Notes under the pieces: generated by a model
Told to the model about the DNA's origin: nothing
Database searches by the model: none
The model's input: the letters and a program-made list of their open reading frames with translations, nothing else
Translations under genes and position numbers: made by a program
Shown here: one piece after another, positions 37,032 through 37,032 of the stretch
Layout of the letters: each line of letters opens with the position of its first letter
Position numbering within the stretch: the stretch's first letter is position 1
Assembly (NCBI GenBank): GCA_019120475.1
Contig: DWVA01000159.1
Span: forward strand, 1 to 37,032
Source of the DNA: Candidatus Blautia intestinipullorum
GTDB lineage: Bacteria > Bacillota > Clostridia > Lachnospirales > Lachnospiraceae
Length of the DNA: 37,032 nt
Reading direction: 5' to 3'

Positions 37032-37032
37032 T

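Overview
The window reads as ordinary chromosomal DNA from an anaerobic, acetogen-like Firmicute. Lachnospiraceae/Blautia-like is my inference from gene content, not a database result. I see about 29 credible protein-coding genes and no rRNA, tRNA, CRISPR array or transposase. In order: SLC13/DASS anion permease plus two-subunit class I fumarase/tartrate dehydratase; class II aldolase and PfkB kinase with a divergent AraC regulator; T-box-controlled ilvBN with a consensus promoter; a YunG-like protein and a 4HBT thioesterase; an acetogen-type methylene-THF reductase locus (MetV-RnfC fusion, MetV, MetF) followed by a rubredoxin-GltB-like protein; an Ntn-type choloylglycine/penicillin V acylase-like hydrolase; a complete four-gene Wadjet (JetABCD) SMC system; an MBL-fold hydrolase; a phosphohexomutase; a redox module (47-aa ferredoxin-like ORF, NapH/CcoG-like membrane protein, thioredoxin, rhodanese, facing a Crp/Fnr regulator); a tandem-duplicated L-rhamnose mutarotase-like protein; birA and tetR with a divergent YhgE/Pip protein; ferritin; a 45-aa membrane ORF; and an HtrA-type protease. 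The best candidates for follow-up are the MetV-RnfC fusion locus with its adjacent rubredoxin oxidoreductase, the uncharacterised ferredoxin/NapH/Trx/rhodanese/Crp module, and the Wadjet operon embedded between two hydrolases with no strong internal terminator. I did not find a system I can confidently call wholly undescribed.
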